DNA of 64,000 bases from Oopsacas minuta. Lineage: Eukaryota > Porifera > Hexactinellida > Lyssacinosida > Leucopsacidae. This document shows positions 1 through 10,411 of the stretch, in pieces (position 1 is the first letter of the stretch; every line of letters begins with the position of its first letter). The stretch spans positions 1,616,400 to 1,680,399 of the forward strand of contig JAKMXF010000222.1 of NCBI GenBank assembly GCA_024704765.1, read 5' to 3'. A program made the position numbers and the translations under genes. Under the pieces are notes generated by a model. The model searched no databases, was not told the DNA's origin, and saw only the letters and a program-made list of their open reading frames with translations.

Positions 1-3000
1 GTAGTTGGAGTCCAGGTAAAATCACTATCTTGAACCAATCCAGAGGAACCCATATCGTAAACATGACAGGTATCGTGAATATGAGAGATACTAAGAACAC
101 GACAGCCCATTTCTTAGTGACGTCATGATTCACTAGTCCAGCTAGTTTGTTACCAGTCACTTCTTCTGCTTTGAATCCTGAGCTCTTGATACGCCTCAGG
201 ATTTCTCTGGGAGTAACAACAGACGGATTGTACTCGATATGAGCTCTGAAGAGAATTTACATAATTAGAAATGTAATGTATATTATAATGTTACGAATAA
301 ACGCGCCGACAGTGGCCTAACGTGGTAAATTATTACCCTGAGTGGAACCTCAAAAGCCCTGTACAAAGTCCAGGTGTGAAATATAATTTAGCTTACTACA
401 GCAGAACCTCGTTAATAGGTACACGAGCGAACCTTCGAAATTTATACTTCTTATCCGGAGTATTTATTATTAACCAGGGCAATATCAATTGAATATTTCT
501 TCGTATTAACCGTGTTCGTATTAGTGGTGGGACCCGGTTCCAAAATTTCGATTAATATTTGATACCCGGGTAATATAATATTACACAAGAAATAGCATAG
601 TCTCTAGATACTATCCCTCCTACCAGTGTAGAAGCTGAAAGTGCATCTTCCGCACCAGGCATTTTCAACACGATGTTAAGATCTAGTTTAAGTGACGCCT
701 CCTTGGATTCATTAGTATTTCTCAAAGGTCATTTCAAGAATACTACAAAATAGTGGACTGGCAGAATAATTACTACTAGTTGATGACAAGATAATGCGAT
801 AGGTCTTTAGTTATCTATTGTATTAAATTATATTGCTATTTAGTTTGATTGACTAACATATATTGTAGTTAATGGGTAGAGAACATGACAGATTTGATCC
901 TGAAATATTCGACTTATTGTGCTTCTCTGATAAGAAAATAAGCATGTAACCCACTGTAATTCAAATACTCGGGTACCCAGTTATAGCCGGATCTTAGATA
1001 ATGAGGATTCTTTAACGGCCCTAGTTCGTACTAACGAGGTTATATTGTATACTGTTAAATTAACTAAACATTTCCCTTCAGGGTATTTACAAAATAAGTG
1101 TCTATCGATATTGTACACCTCCAATCTTCCATTCTGAGGTGAGTTAATATTATCTCTGGTTCTATCATGGTTTGATGCCTGTATTATGCACCACAATCTG
1201 ATTGGCTTAAATTATACCACCCAGTAATTCACAAATATATATTGCTAGTATTAGATTACAAGGACTGTGTACACCATAATAATGTAATAGAATGAGTAAT
1301 CTACTATAAGATAGTGTATAATGCTGACCTGTTTGTAGATAGAGTAACGGAAGCCTTAGAAACACCTTTATACTTCTTGAGTGCTCGCTCTATAACGAAC
1401 ACACATGAACTACAACTCATACCATGGATAACTACCTTCAGCACTGCTCTTTTAGACTCAGCTTTGTGTTCTTTAAGTGTAGCTCTGTAGCCCAGATTAG
1501 CAACCTCAGGTATCAGCTCTTGGACATCTCTTAGCTTAGGAGGATCGTATCTAATCCATAATATACGTAATTCAGAATTGCAGAATACAGTCACTTCCCA
1601 TAAGTTCCATTATATCGAACAAGCATATATGGAAATACCCGATTATATTGAAGTCTGGAAATGTACAATTATGGTTCCAAACAGTGTTTTATCTAGCCAC
1701 CCCTCAAAATGAATATTTCTAATACCCTCCCTGACGGGTATAACCATATAAGCAGTAAGCTTCATGTTAACCCCACCTTAGGCTTCAAGTTTCAACCTAG
1801 ATCCATTCCTGGTCCCCAAACGTGCCAAACTAAATAAAATAATCTGTTATATAGAACTCCGTAAATCGAAGTAATTTTCGCAGTCTTTGGGCTTCGATAT
1901 AATGGGAGTTGCCTATATCTCGTAGTATACTACTAAGAACTAACTTGACTATAAGTTCCTGTGTCAGGAGTTTGACAGTAACTGAAAGGACTCCATTTAC
2001 CGTGATTAGTCGCTCTTCTGTTATCTTAACACATTTATGTCCCTTAAGACCTTCTAAAGAGAAGGTAGCTGTACGAAACTGACCAGATAGAGATATGTCT
2101 TGACTACCGAGTAGAGGACGTATACTATCTTCCCCTTCTCCTTCTCCAAGAACCTCTTGTTGATTCGCTCCAATAGCTAGAGCAATACATACATCGTATA
2201 TATATATAATGTACTTGAGAGCCCTGTATGTGTATATCTGTATATTAGGGCAAAATAAGCCTAGGAGCGCTAAATCATACACATACAGATAACATTCGGT
2301 AACTCGAACACTCGGGGGAAATCAACATCTAAATATAATCGAGTTAACGGATGTGATAAGTACTAAAAGTATAACGAAGGGTTATGAATATTCGTTCGAG
2401 ATAAACTGTATTTTTAACGTAACTAACCTATGTTTGATCTGTTCATGAGCGCAATCTTAAAGTTAAGAGAATTCAACGCAGTACCTATGGCAAGAAGTAC
2501 TTCATCCCTCTGATGGAAGAACACGTCTACTCGCTTCTCTTTGAGATGTACCTGCACCCCTTCTACTCCTGGCACATCCATTAGAGTAGCTCGTACCTTC
2601 TTAACACACTTACAGCATTTCATACCAATAACTGAAAAGCTAGCATCTGAGCAGCTTCCTTTCTCAACATATGTCATATTCAGTTCTGATATTATTGGTA
2701 TCTGAGGAGTAGCTGTTACTAATTGTAATTGTTCATCTTCGAAGTATGCAGAACAAATTCCTGTGAAAGATAAAATGACGTCACTAACGTATCATAACTT
2801 ATAAGAGAGCTATAGAGTACTTACCTGGTAAATTAGAAATCTCTTCCAATCGCAACTTCTGAGCTTCTAAATCTTCTGGAAGGACTGCTTGACCTCTGAC
2901 ATAGAACCGATCAGCTGATCTCCAGGGCCTCCTTTGATAACTGCCTGCAATAGTAGCTGAGAATCCTAGACCTTGAATTTCTTTCTCAATAGCTTCACTA

Positions 3001-3467
3001 GTATTATTCACGTCTAGTGACTTCCTAATCTCAGCAATACTCAGCTTAGCTTTTAAGAATACCTCTAGCTTGTTTAGTGTGTATATCCTGGAAGTATCGT
3101 GAGGATTCTCAGGTGAATTCATGGTTGTTTCTATCTTCGCTACACAGGAATTACATCTCATTCCTTCAATGAGGGATAACACGAGTAGAGTTGTTTCTCT
3201 GTGTAACTCGTGGAGTATAATTATCTCTTCAGGATCTTGGGAAGTTGTCAATAAACGCAGAATATCGTCATGAGGGGTATATTGGTGCGCACGAAGGAGG
3301 AAGAATACATAAGGAGAGGTGTTGGTGATATCAGGTGTCTCTATCGGTATAATGTATATTCCTTGGTCAGATAGTCTCTGTATGGTGTCAGGCCAGCTGT
3401 CAGAGTTGGAGTGCAGCTGAGTTATAACGAGCAATCTCTCTATTGGATATGGTTGATTTGCAGACAT
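1..3467 (-). CDS. ATP7: Copper-transporting P-type ATPase (ATP7A/B-like), N-terminal part
   Basis: Partial gene; it continues past position 1. Exons on the minus strand, with GT-AG borders and agreeing phases: 3467-2825, 2760-2428, 2176-1945, 1550-1329 and 245-1. The product has four HMA copper-binding domains: GMRCNSC in exon 1, GMKCCKC in exon 2, a third split over exons 3-4 with a degenerate site GLKGHKC, and a fourth split over exons 4-5 with GMSCSSC. The last exon then enters the first membrane segment (FLVSLIFTIPVMF), which is where ATP7 transmembrane 1 follows the last HMA. ATP7 proteins pump Cu(I) into the secretory lumen or out of the cell, with N-terminal HMAs accepting copper from the chaperone ATOX1. 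The catalytic DKTG and CPC motifs lie outside the window. The first about 100 residues before HMA1 have no clear motif and may be a decayed HMA. Family call is firm; the choice between ATP7A and ATP7B orthology is not meaningful in an invertebrate. Confidence 0.88.
399..1047. mobile_element. Pogo-like MITE inside an ATP7 intron
   Basis: The left end reads CAGCAGAACCTCGTTAAT and the right end, reverse-complemented, reads CAATATAACCTCGTTAGT. Both are flanked by TA, the usual Tc1/mariner/pogo target duplication. No ORF is seen inside. The element lies wholly in the 1.08-kb intron 246-1328 and accounts for most of its length. The ends match the CAGTAGAACCTCG-type ends of several other short elements in this window. 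Confidence 0.6.
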
Positions 3468-3871
3468 CGTAGATAATAATTGAATCTTATAATTATGTAT
3501 AAAGTTTTAGCAAAAAATTTACAAATAATTTTGAATCCGTAGATTTATAGAATATCATCTAAGGTACCCATACTCAAAGAATGGTATCACAAAATCGAGA
3601 AAATTCTATTATAATCTAGTAATAACTTTAGGAATAATTATTACTGATAATTCACTCATGATTCTAATATTAGTATGTATCTATGTATCATCTTATTATG
3701 CTACTGAGCTAATAGAATTAGTTATATTCTGTATAAAATTAATTATCATTAGTTGAAAGTATACAATATTTAATTAATAATATAATACTTTAATAGACAT
3801 ATAATCAAATAATAGCTATGTATGTATGACGTAATACATGTATTCAAATTGTAATTTACAAATGAATCATA
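3468..3871. other. ATP7 upstream region
   Basis: About 400 bases between the ATP7 start codon and the mariner element. It is very AT-rich and I see no ORF, RNA gene or clear promoter motif. By position it should hold the ATP7 promoter and 5' untranslated region. Confidence 0.3.
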
Positions 3872-5185
3872 CAGGGTGGCTTTAAGTCCTGACCCATTAT
3901 ATATTTTATTGTTCACATTGCTTGACTATTCTTACATAGATTTACTAATCGATATTTCAAAACACATATTGAAACTAATTATATTTGATTGAATTATTCA
4001 ATGTAGCCACCTTTCTTTGTGATTACTGCTCGTAGACTCCCTGGCACTGCCTCTACTGCGGCGCGCAGGGCTTCTTCTGGGATCCTAGCCAATTCACGAA
4101 GTAGATCCTTCTTTAAAGACGCAATATTAGCATGAGCTTTTCGCATGCATTTTTCTCCAATATCGCTCATATATAGAGAAATCCATGGGATTTAGATCCG
4201 GACTAGACGGTGGCCATTCTTCTTTAGTGATAAAATCGGGAATTTTTTATGAAAGCCAGGTCTGAGTGATACGTGCTGTATGGGCTGGAGCCCCATCTTA
4301 TTGAAACAAGAATCGATACTTGTTAAACATGCTAGCACCCAGGTCTTTCACTACAGGTTCTAAAATGCGATCCTTGTATTCTGGAGAGTTGATTTTACAC
4401 GCTGAGGGACAAATATCAGTGGTGTCCGTCCAAAACCGGAGACCCCTCCCCAAATCATCACTGAAAGTGGCTTTTGGACTCTCCGAACATAGCGGAGTTC
4501 TTCATTTATAGTGGAAGAAGTAGAAGATAAGATCCTGTCGTTTTGAGAGTTACTGGCCTCCTCAATTGTGAATAACTTTTCATCTGAATACAGAACATTA
4601 TGATAGCCATGTTTTGCGAGCCGACTAAGAAGCTTTTTGTTACGAAGTACTCGTTTTTGTCGAATCGCAGTTGAGAGATAGTGTACCTTTCTTCATTTGT
4701 AAGAAGATGGACCCAGGGAACTTTTCACAATCTTATGAACTGATGTACGCGATATTTTGAGTTCAGATGACATTTTTCTCATTGATCGGCGTGGATTTCG
4801 CCGAATTCTGTCTCTGATTATTTTCTTCATCCTGGTTGTGGTTACAGTAATTGGACGTCCACTTCTACTTTTGTCTTTGACACTACCAGTCTCAAGATAA
4901 CGCTAGATAGTACTAAAGATAAATTTCCTCCGCTCTTTAGGGATATTCAATGATCTCATAATGTCACATTGGCGCTTCCCATTAACAAATAATTCAATTA
5001 TAGCAGACCGTTGTTTTTCCATCTGTGCAGTGAAGGGATCGTGTAGAAATATCACTCAGTTCTAAGTAATAATTATGCTAGACTACATACATATACAACA
5101 TATCTAAATATCATAACCTAAGAAAATATATTTATGCTTGTTGTAAAACTGCAAATATAGGGGTCAGGACTTAAAAGCCACCCTG
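3872..5185 (-). mobile_element. mariner-family DNA transposon, decayed
   Basis: The terminal inverted repeats are about 25 bp. The left end begins CAGGGTGGCTTTAAGTCC and the right end mirrors it with one extra T. Both ends are bounded by TA (3870-3871 and 5186-5187), the mariner target duplication. The 1.3-kb size fits an autonomous mariner. The transposase inside is on the minus strand and broken (see 3994-5023). The near-identical ends suggest a moderately recent insertion. Confidence 0.88.
3994..5023 (-). pseudogene. mariner transposase pseudogene
   Basis: Reading from an ATG at 5023, the fragments show a helix-turn-helix-like N-terminus (MEKQRSAIIELFV), then a catalytic-domain stretch with SDEKLFTIE (first aspartate), MIWGGVSGFGRTPLIF, and SSPDLNPMDFSIY (third catalytic aspartate). 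These are hallmark blocks of mariner DDxD transposases, which cut and paste the element at TA sites. The blocks fall in different frames with stops between them, so no intact protein can be made. The C-terminal block ends near 3994. Confidence 0.85.
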
Positions 5186-5647
5186 TATACGTAATGTAGA
5201 AATGGTAATTGATTATTGGTATGATACACATTTTAAACTTTACTGTCAGTGTTACTGTGGCTGTGTAAACGTTAACGTGGGTGGTTACTAAAAGTTGGGA
5301 CGGGATGATATCGGCGGAACATCCTGAGAAATGACCACTCAGCCCACCCACCCGTCCGCCGGGACTTGAAATAAATCATTGATTTTGATTTTAAATCAAA
5401 ATCCTTAAGAAACTTTTCAAGTAAAAATCAATCAACAAATGATTTTAATTCATAACAAAATCATTCAAAAATCAAAATTAAAAACAGAAGTGAAGGAATC
5501 CAAAACGTAATTGAATTTATAAGCCGTACTATCGGATTGTATTCTGAGAAATATATATTTGACAGTAGTACACCCTCGGTTATCCGAATACCCTCGTCAT
5601 ACATTTTCAGGTTGTCACTGTTAGGATAATCTCAAAATGGCTGTTCG

Positions 5648-6110
5648 CAGGGCGTATCCAGGGGTGGGGGGGGATTTGGGTGTTCAAACACCCCCCTCAT
5701 AACTGGTTTCCAAAAGAGATATGTTGTTATTTATAATTCGATTTTCCTTAATATTTACAGAATGCTATCCAATTTTCACAATTACTTTTTCAAAGAGGTT
5801 TCCAGACGATGTCCCAGAAGACTCCAGATGACTAATGTAGTATTAGCAGAGTAAATTTGTATTCACTAAATAGTATAAATAATTATGTAACAAAATTATC
5901 ATGTTATCTAAACATAAACAGCTAAACAGCTAAACAACTTTGGTACAACTGCACAATATTACACTCCATCTACTATGTGACAAGAACAGCTGTACATCGA
6001 TGTTTGAGCGTCTCTGATTCACAAAATTTTCTGGGGGGCTTGACCCCCAGACCCCCTTACCGTCGCTCGCTTCAGAGCACCCCCTCACGATAATCCTGGA
6101 TACGCCACTG
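5648..6110. mobile_element. hAT-like MITE (GGCGTATCCAGG ends)
   Basis: The left end reads CAGGGCGTATCCAGGGG and the right end, reverse-complemented, reads CAGTGGCGTATCCAGG, followed inward by a run of Gs on both sides. CAGTG ends are typical of hAT elements. The flanks share only GTTCG, so the expected 8-bp duplication is not convincing. No transposase ORF. It sits inside the pogo-like core of the fold-back cluster. Confidence 0.55.
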
Positions 6111-6449
6111 GTTCGGATAACCGAGGTGTTGGATAATCGAAGGTCCACTGTATAATCTTTATCCGGAAATCAATACTGTTGACTATACTACAGTATTCAG
6201 GGCCGTAGGAGTCGGTGCGGCAGGTGCGACGCTCGCTGCACCAATAATTTTCAGCTTCCGACGTCCCTGGTTATTGTGAGCACAGTAAAAAATCATCAAT
6301 GATTTTTTAATCAAATACGAAAATGATTTTTGATTGATTTGTGAAGATAAATTATTTTATTTAATTAAATATCAAATAATTTCTTTGCTTTTTACTGTGC
6401 CCATAATACTGTAGTATAGTCGACAGTTTGACTTTTGAATAAAGATTAT

Positions 6450-6690
6450 CAGTAGACCCTCGGTTATCCGAACCGCTGGAAGAAGATTTTGTTTGTGAAA
6501 TTGTTCAAATTTCATCTCAAAAGGGAGCTTTAGTCTACTTCAGCGTAAAATATTCAAATTACAAAATCTTCATTTTCATATATCCCCGAGCTGTGAATGT
6601 CATATAGGAAAATACACTATTTCAGTTATCCAAACACCAAACTTGCAAATGTATGGCGAAGGTGTTCGGATAACCGAGGGTGTACTACTG
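6450..6690. mobile_element. Pogo-like MITE
   Basis: The left end is CAGTAGACCCTCGGTTATCC and the right end, near 6656-6690, is its inverted relative (CGGATAACCGAGGGTGTACT followed by ACTG). Non-coding interior. It belongs to the same family as the elements at 399, 17013 and 59134. Confidence 0.55.
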
Positions 6691-7032
6691 TACTGTCAAA
6701 TAAATATCTCTCAGAATAGCAATCAGATAGTACGGCATATAAATTCAATTACGTTTTGGATTCCTTCACTTCTGTTTTTACGTGTTTTTAATTTTGATTT
6801 AAAATCAAAATCAATGATTTATGTCAAGCCCTGCGGCTGCCCGAGTAGTCATTTCTCGTTCCGACGATATCATCCGGTCCCAACTTTTAGTAACCACCCA
6901 CGTTAACGTTTACACAGCCACAGTGACACTGACAGTGAAGTGTGAAATTTGTTATTAATTTACTCTCAACAGAGTCTCAAAACTGGAACATTTTTCTGAC
7001 ATATTTGCTAAGTAAGCAATCCAATGATGTAA

Positions 7033-7086
7033 TTTTGGCCTGAAACTAGTTTGTAGATGTAGACTACAAACTATATTCAGGTCAAA
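7033..7086. repeat. Short inverted repeat
   Basis: The left arm TTTTGGCCTGAAACTAGTTT is mirrored by AAACTATATTCAGGTCAAAA, with about 23-bp arms, a few mismatches and a short loop. It lies just beside the coding relic at 7119-7243, whose end contains a similar TTCAGGCCAAAA. It may be the terminus of that repeat. Confidence 0.45.
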
Positions 7087-7118
7087 ATTGTGAGTAATGT
7101 CAAATATCAATCATACAT

Positions 7119-7243
7119 TTATTCAGGCCAAAATGTAACGTTTAAAATTTGTCGCAAATGATAGAATTCCTTAGCACTGACTTGACGTATCCCTGGTCCA
7201 AGTCCATCAATCAGTACCATTGTCTTAGTATAGAATGCTATGG
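7119..7243 (-). pseudogene. Coding relic of an uncharacterised repeat (copy 1)
   Basis: On the minus strand a short frame reads TIAFYTKTMVLIDGLGPG then IRQVSAKEFYHLR and ends in TFWPE and a stop. Related but diverged text occurs at 30023-30218 (GPGMR, shared CCCTGGTCCAA and CATTTATTC at DNA level) and around 18110-18210 (TIAFY, shared TAGAATGCTATGG). The MULE at 7252-9207 is inserted at its upstream edge. Across the insertion the frame would continue at 9216-9230 and meet a possible acceptor (ATTGCCAG). I do not recognise the protein; it may be a fragment of a transposon gene or a lost host exon. Confidence 0.4.
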
Positions 7244-7251
7244 TACGAGGA

Positions 7252-9207
7252 AGCGCCTGCAATTGATCGACTTTCTAAGGTTTGCAATTGATCGAAAATA
7301 CAATTGTCGATGAATTGTAAACCAAACAAATGAAACTGTAAAAATGTATACTCAGAAACGTTTCATTATATAAATAAGTGTACATTTCACCAATTGCTTA
7401 TTCGAATACGTACCTATCTCTAACTTTATTATCATTCTTAACATGGACTACGTTTGCGGAAATTATAAACATAAAAGGGGAACAATTTTCACTACTCCAG
7501 ATGGTTTTAAATACACTCAACACAATGCCAGACCTGGGGTAATCTATCTCCGATGTGTTTTACATCAGAAAGTAAGTGTAAAAGATCTGCAAAGTTAAAC
7601 TCTGAATCCAATACTATTGATCCTTTAAAACACCATAACCATCTAGTTTCTGATTATAATACTGAAGTTTTAGTTCTAAAATCTAAATGTGTTTCTGCGG
7701 CGAGATCTTCACGTGAAAGGTTATCTAAAGTGTTCAAAGATGTTGTTCGTGATGATCCTTCTGCAATTGATGTGTCATACAAAACTTTAGAGAGTGCAAT
7801 GTATCGAGCAAGAAGAGAAATTGAACCACCTATTCCTAAAGGTGCTACTGAATTTTGTCAACTTATTGTATCATCTGATTTTGGTATATACTACAAAGGT
7901 GAAGTACAAGTAGGTTGTGAAACTGGTGTGATATTTTTCTCAGATAAGATAAAGATTTCTCTCTCTGAAGTGGATCACATTTATTTTGATGGTACATTTT
8001 ATACGGTACCATCCCAGTTCTATCAATTGTGGACTATTTTCGCCCGCTTTGGACGCAATGTACTGTCGGTTATCCATTGTCTTCTTACATCCAAGCATGA
8101 GGAAATCTATACAGTTGTTCTAGCTAGAATACACGAACTTGTTCCGCAACTAAAACCTATCCATGGAATGTCTGATTGGGAGAAGGAGGCTAGAAATGCT
8201 GTAAAGAGAGAGTTCCAAGGTATTCATCTACGAGGATGTCATTTTCACTATACTCAATGTATTTGGCGGAAAATACAAAAGTTAGGTCTGTCAACTGTTT
8301 ATCACAATAATGCAGATTTAAAAAAACTAGTTAGATCATTTATGACTCTTTCTTTCCTTCCTGAAGATCAGATTATATCTGTATTCAATCAACTGGAAGT
8401 GAGAGATTTTCCTCTTAGTGAAGTTCATATGAATCAATATACAATTTTTAAGAAGTATTTAATACGTCAATAATGGATTATTTCTATTCCTAGGAACGAA
8501 TTATATATTTTTAACTGCCAACATGACACAAATAATGGAGCAGAGAACTACCACTGTAGACTAAAAAGGACATCGTGGTCTCTCACCCGCGTGTATGGTT
8601 TTTGTTGAAATCCTCAATAAGACGATACAGGATACAGATTTAGATATTCAGCGCCTAGCAAAAGGTATTAACATTACTCGAAGTCGTAAGTTGAAGGACA
8701 TCCAAAATGATTCGTTTCCTGCTCAATGCAAAGAAAAGCTTGTGTCGGGAGAATATAGTCCAACTCAATATGTGGATGCAATAGCTAGCTCTATCCACCC
8801 GGATACAAACCCAATAAACCTGCTTGGAGATTGCCCAGATGAGTCATTGTCGGATGAAGAGCCTGAAGATGATATTCAGGTTAATTGTTGTGTGTGCTTA
8901 TTTCAGAGAGTAACAACAGTCCTATTTCTTCCTTGTAGGCATGCAAAATGTTGTGAGGAATGCAGTGCATCCTTGGAACAATGTCCAATATGCAGGGCAA
9001 TATATAGAGCAAAGATTCAAAATTTTTACTTAATTTTTTCTCTCCAATATATTTTACTGTTGTTTTTCATTTTTCATTCAATAACTTTTCTCAATTCATT
9101 AATTAAATCATTATATTCTCAATAATATTAGTCAAGGTTAGGATAAATCAATTCTAAAGTCGATCAATTGCAAACCTTAAAAATTCGATCAATTGCCGCG
9201 CCCCCGG
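7252..9207 (+). mobile_element. MULE (Mutator-like) DNA transposon with exact 8-bp target duplication
   Basis: The sequence GGTACGAG occurs directly before (7244-7251) and after (9208-9215) the element, as expected for a Mutator-like insertion. The terminal inverted repeats share GCAATTGATCGA preceded by a GGCGC-type tip, and a second copy of CAATTGATCGA follows about 25 bp inward on each side. The 1.96-kb body carries a single transposase, now broken. The element ends about 175 bp before the makorin start codon, so it has moved into that gene's upstream region. Confidence 0.85.
7443..9125 (+). pseudogene. MULE transposase with FLYWCH-like and RING zinc fingers, broken
   Basis: The first frame, from ATG 7443, has a FLYWCH-like start (GTIFTTPDGFKY... 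YLRC). A -1 shift near 7545 leads to the long frame 7553-8473, whose KCKRSA and HHNH residues complete the finger. That frame holds the MULE catalytic region: YFDGTFYTVPSQFYQLWTI, a conserved HGMSDWEKEARNAV, then LRGCHFHYTQCIWRKIQKLG. A stop at 8471 and a further shift near 8590 interrupt the C-terminal part (DTNNGAENYH, RLKR). The last frame, 8595-9125, ends in a C3HC4 RING-like finger (CCVC... CRHAKCCEEC... CPIC), about residues 97-135 of that segment. Transposases of this group cut and paste their element. A terminal RING on a MULE is unusual and suggests ubiquitin-ligase or DNA/protein-binding activity, which is inference. One stop and two shifts make it non-functional as read. Confidence 0.82.
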
Positions 9208-9382
9208 TACGAGTAAATGACTGGCAATCATTTCAACCCTCCTCTCTCACTCTGACTACCGATCAGTCTCCGGGTAGAAATCTAGAGCTCTATATCTCTT
9301 ACCTGCAGCAGCCTTCCCAGCTGCACTATACCTTGTTATAATATTACACGTACCTATTTCTATCATTTACTATAACAGCTCT

Positions 9383-10411
9383 ATGGATTACTACGCACAA
9401 GAGGCAGGTGCTTCCAGCAGTGACATAACAGATAGCTCACTGACTCCTTCTCAAGAACTTGAAGACAGAGAGTACGACTTACGGGAAGAAAGCATAAAAT
9501 ACAAACTTGTCTCTGAGACTACAAATGCAGATATCAGTTCTAGACCTTGGGATTGGGCACAGAGTCCAGAGTTCATTCCCAATCAATTATCTCACTTGAC
9601 TGACCCTGATACAACAGCTGATCAAAATGGAATGATAAGTCTGAGCAAGGACTCAAATGGAGAGCTGTTAACTAGTCAGATACAGAGCACACAGTCTCTC
9701 ATATACTCCCCCTACCAAACAACTGCCTCTATTTCCTATGCTGATGCTGCAAAGAAACACACTTTGGATTACTGGGGGTATACCACATATGATGACTCCA
9801 ATACAAGATACGAACAGTGTGACATGTGTATGGAGTTCTGCCTAGACTCTTGGGACACAGACCAGCAGAAGGAACACAGACGTGTTTGTACTGCTAAGAT
9901 AGAGCAAGAGATGGAAGATGCGTTTGCTTACCAACGGAGTGAGGAAAAGGTATGTGCTATTTGCTATGAAGAAGTATTAAGTAAAAGTTTCTCAGAGAGG
10001 AGGTTTGGAATTTTATTAGGATGTCTCCACGTGTTCTGTCTATCATGTATACGTAAATGGAGAACAAATAGTGGGGGAGATAAGAACGCAGTAAGAAGCT
10101 GTCCTCTCTGTAGAACACATTCTGATTATGTCATCCCCAGTATATACTGGGTTGAAGAGACAGAAGATAAACTAAAGCTAATTACTCAGTATCAGAAGAA
10201 ACTCAGTAATATAGCCTGTAGATACTTTGATGAGGGAATGGGAACGTGTCCATTCGGAAACAATTGCTTCTATATGCATGCATTTCCTAACGGAGAGGTT
10301 CACAAGGAGAAGATTAGGAAGTATGGAAACTCTGAAGGAGAAGTCACTATTATTCAACCTGTTTGTCTCAGCCAGTTCATACAAGAAAGAGATAATCGCG
10401 GTTTCTCTTAA
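9383..10411 (+). CDS. MKRN: Makorin-like RING/CCCH ubiquitin ligase
   Basis: 342 residues, one exon. Domains in order: an unstructured, serine-rich N-terminus (1-140); a makorin-type Cys-His block (about 146-169, CDMCMEFC... H... C); a C3HC4 RING (about 191-243, CAIC... CLHVFCLSC... CPLC); and a CCCH finger (about 279-299, CRYFDEGMGTCPFGNNCFYMH). This order is specific to makorins, RNA-binding E3 ubiquitin ligases. Canonical makorins also have one or two CCCH fingers before the Cys-His block. None is visible here, and the 175 bp upstream to the MULE holds none either, so the N-terminal fingers are lost or lie in an unseen exon. The ATG at 9383 follows ATTTACTATAACAG, which could also be read as a splice acceptor. 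An AATAAA at about 10799 is a candidate poly(A) signal. Confidence 0.82.
   Translation: MDYYAQEAGASSSDITDSSLTPSQELEDREYDLREESIKYKLVSETTNADISSRPWDWAQSPEFIPNQLSHLTDPDTTADQNGMISLSKDSNGELLTSQIQSTQSLIYSPYQTTASISYADAAKKHTLDYWGYTTYDDSNTRYEQCDMCMEFCLDSWDTDQQKEHRRVCTAKIEQEMEDAFAYQRSEEKVCAICYEEVLSKSFSERRFGILLGCLHVFCLSCIRKWRTNSGGDKNAVRSCPLCRTHSDYVIPSIYWVEETEDKLKLITQYQKKLSNIACRYFDEGMGTCPFGNNCFYMHAFPNGEVHKEKIRKYGNSEGEVTIIQPVCLSQFIQERDNRGFS

Larger units (their letters stand above)
5241..6938. repeat. Large fold-back element with nested MITEs
   Basis: The outer arms are inverted copies of each other. Positions 5241 to about 5595 match the reverse complement of about 6660 to 6938, starting with (T/C)ACTGTCAGTGT at each tip and sharing long AT-rich blocks with TGATTTTGATTTTAAATC. 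The left arm carries an extra piece of about 80 bp. The core holds pogo-like ends with CCCTCGGTTATCCGAA at 5577, 6112, 6458 and 6663, a hAT-like MITE (5648-6110), and another inverted pair built on ACTATACTACAGTATT at about 6182 and 6402. No intact gene is present. Nesting implies several successive insertions. Confidence 0.7.
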
